NCBI GenBank assembly: GCA_032716605.1 | Contig: CM064506.1 | Coordinates: forward strand, 21,388,696 to 21,452,695 | Direction of reading: 5' to 3' | DNA from: Paralithodes platypus | Taxonomy: Eukaryota; Arthropoda; Malacostraca; Decapoda; Lithodidae | Length of the DNA stretch: 64,000 nucleotides | Part shown: positions 62,481 to 64,000 of the stretch, piece after piece | How the letters are laid out: every line of letters starts with the position of its first letter | Position numbering within the stretch: position 1 is the stretch's first letter | Translations under genes and position numbers: made by a program | The notes under the pieces: model-generated | Database searches by the model: none | Seen by the model: only the letters and a program-made list of their open reading frames with translations | What the model was told of the DNA's origin: nothing

Positions 62481-64000
62481 ACAGTGTCGATCAAGAGCGG
62501 TACCCGAGATACGCGGGATGTTAACTGAGGGAGTAGACTTATATAGCTCATCACTTTATCACTCTATAGTCTTGTCCCAGCTGCATTCACCACAGCTGCA
62601 TACTGGCGCAACACAGCCGCCTGCTTCCTACCTATGATGGAACAGGATTATGATTTTATATATATATGTATATCATTACTTTTTTTTTTCTTACCCTAGC
62701 ATTTAAGTTGTCTGAATTACACCCCCCGGCCCCCCAGTTTCTTTCTAACCTCCCTTCCACCCACCACCACCACCACCACCACCACCACTACCACCACCAC
62801 CACCACCAAAAATATGATTAGCAAACGAAGAGTCTTGTCATTCCTTCTTCACCCACAGCCCTTTGAGTCAACACCGTCTTATATATACCAGCCTTGCTTC
62901 CCCCTCCCCTTATACCCCACCACTTCTTGAAACTCCAGCAAGAGCCACTACCACTACCACAACCACTACCACTACCACCACCACCACCACCACCACCACC
63001 ACCACTCACTCTCACCCCGCCTCACACACCACCACACACTACAGATTAAGACAGATATCATGCATTCCATTCATGATGGTGTGGACAAGTGTGATCCAGT
63101 AAGCAATGAACTTCAAGTGGGGAAGCCCATGACGCTTTTGTCTCTCTTATCTTTGCTTGTGTGTCACTGTCTCTTGATTCCCGTTATGGTCGTCTCTGTG
63201 TCCTTCAGTGATATATATATATTATATATATTCTTTATTTTGTGTAAAATTTGCATTTTACGAGTGATTAAAGCGCAGCATGTTATTTGCACGCACAACG
63301 TAGAGCTGCCGAGTATGCCTGGGTGCTATGTGAGTTAGTCTCAAATTATAGTATATAATTTAATAGGTGCGCCAGTTTAGTTTTCCATTATTATTCTATC
63401 TTAATAAACTTTTAACTTAATGTACTCAACCCTCGGCACCAGGCAAGCTACGGAAGATACTACACCACGTGCTTTATTTTAATTTAAAAGTTTATTCATG
63501 GTACATCATTTTAAAATTAAATATTGACAAATTTATCTTAAGCGTTTTAAAGATTATATATATATAGAATGATAAGATTATATTAAGGATTCTTTACATA
63601 TAAATTTAAGTAACCAAAAAGCTATGGATAACCAGAGTTTTTACATGTTATTACTAACAAACCTCTCCTCCTGGACAGCATCTACTCCTTCCCTTTGGAA
63701 TATATTCAATAGCTCAATAATACTCATGTCTTTCTTCTCGACAACACAGTTCAGCATCTGCAGCTCTTTTATTATAAAGTACTCAAAAAACAGTTCTCTT
63801 AACTAAAGATGTTGATTTCAAAATATACAAAATACATCGATGGTGAAATGGCTAATTACTAAATGGCTAATTATTAAACGGATCACACGCGCTGTTGCTT
63901 CCTGCATGATCAATCAGTCAGCTAGTCAGTCACTTGAATCACTTGCCTCTTGAAACCTCATTATATATAGAGTTTTTTTTTATTATTATTCTGTCAACGC
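62481..64000 (+). other. intron 8, to the window end
   Basis: It contains (CCA)n tracts at 62759-62808 and 62943-63003 and a short (TA)n at 63210-63228, and is otherwise AT-rich. No exon with the expected M3 sequence (110 bp in CHRNA7) is visible. Short frames at 63060-63338 and 63624-63806 look random. Confidence 0.55.

Noticed and set aside
62207..64000. Search for the M3 exon
   Set aside because: I looked for the expected M3 sequence after PLIG with a phase 1 entry; the CTAG at 62697 is followed by a stop-containing frame. The exon is probably beyond the window.

Overview
This is a eukaryotic genomic window with intron-dense, repeat-crowded DNA: long perfect microsatellites, palindromic MITEs, nested retroelements and tRNA-derived SINEs. 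The only host gene I can support is on the + strand: the extracellular domain through M2 of a nicotinic acetylcholine receptor (nAChR) alpha subunit of the alpha7 / insect alpha6 type. The gene type and the repeat landscape point to an arthropod, most likely a decapod crustacean. That is an inference; no species-diagnostic sequence is visible.

The receptor gene runs through the whole window as an incomplete locus. Its exons lie at 720-859, 13677-13721 and 14669-14713 (a duplicated exon-3 pair), 16070-16179, 17089-17269, 39347-39422, 45180-45374 and 46278-46472 (a duplicated loop C/M1 exon pair), and 62120-62206 (M2). The signal-peptide exon, M3, the cytoplasmic loop and M4 are not in the window. 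Five exon classes (140, 45, 110, 195 and 87 bp) match vertebrate CHRNA7 exon sizes as I remember them. The two duplicated pairs match the alternative exons 3 and 8 known from insect nAChR alpha6. Members of each pair have the same length and phase, as expected for mutually exclusive splicing. Exons 3a and 3b swap Asn for Lys two residues after the loop D tryptophan. The M2 exon is odd: it gives Glu at 4' and Ala at 20'.

The introns are filled with transposable elements. Four small non-autonomous families recur. Families A and B end in GGGGAG or similar at TTAA, and they share a module with two small hairpins. Family C is a palindrome with ends TTAA-CCCCTTCTGTACC. Family D is Tc1/mariner-like, TA-CAGT. 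They are often nested: A in C in D at 40261-41322, A in C at 38350-38893, C in C at 57195-57612, and a LINE in C at 18827-21649.

The 22-kb intron 5 (17270-39346) holds most larger elements, all broken: a jockey-like LINE (18851-21468); a minus-strand Ty3/gypsy-like element (about 24600-33835) interrupted by a 588-bp TTAA MITE and by a second jockey-like LINE that is itself interrupted by a CR1-like LINE; and a BEL/Pao fragment (34940-37260) split by a SINE. Intron 7 holds a 3.6-kb DNA transposon with perfect 13-bp terminal repeats and a mutated RNase-H-fold transposase (49381-52946), sitting in a (TA)n tract and itself holding a LINE fragment.

All coordinates of repeat edges are by eye and may be off by tens of bases, except where a target-site TTAA is cited. 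Exon boundaries come from reading frame plus AG/GT splice sites and are more secure.
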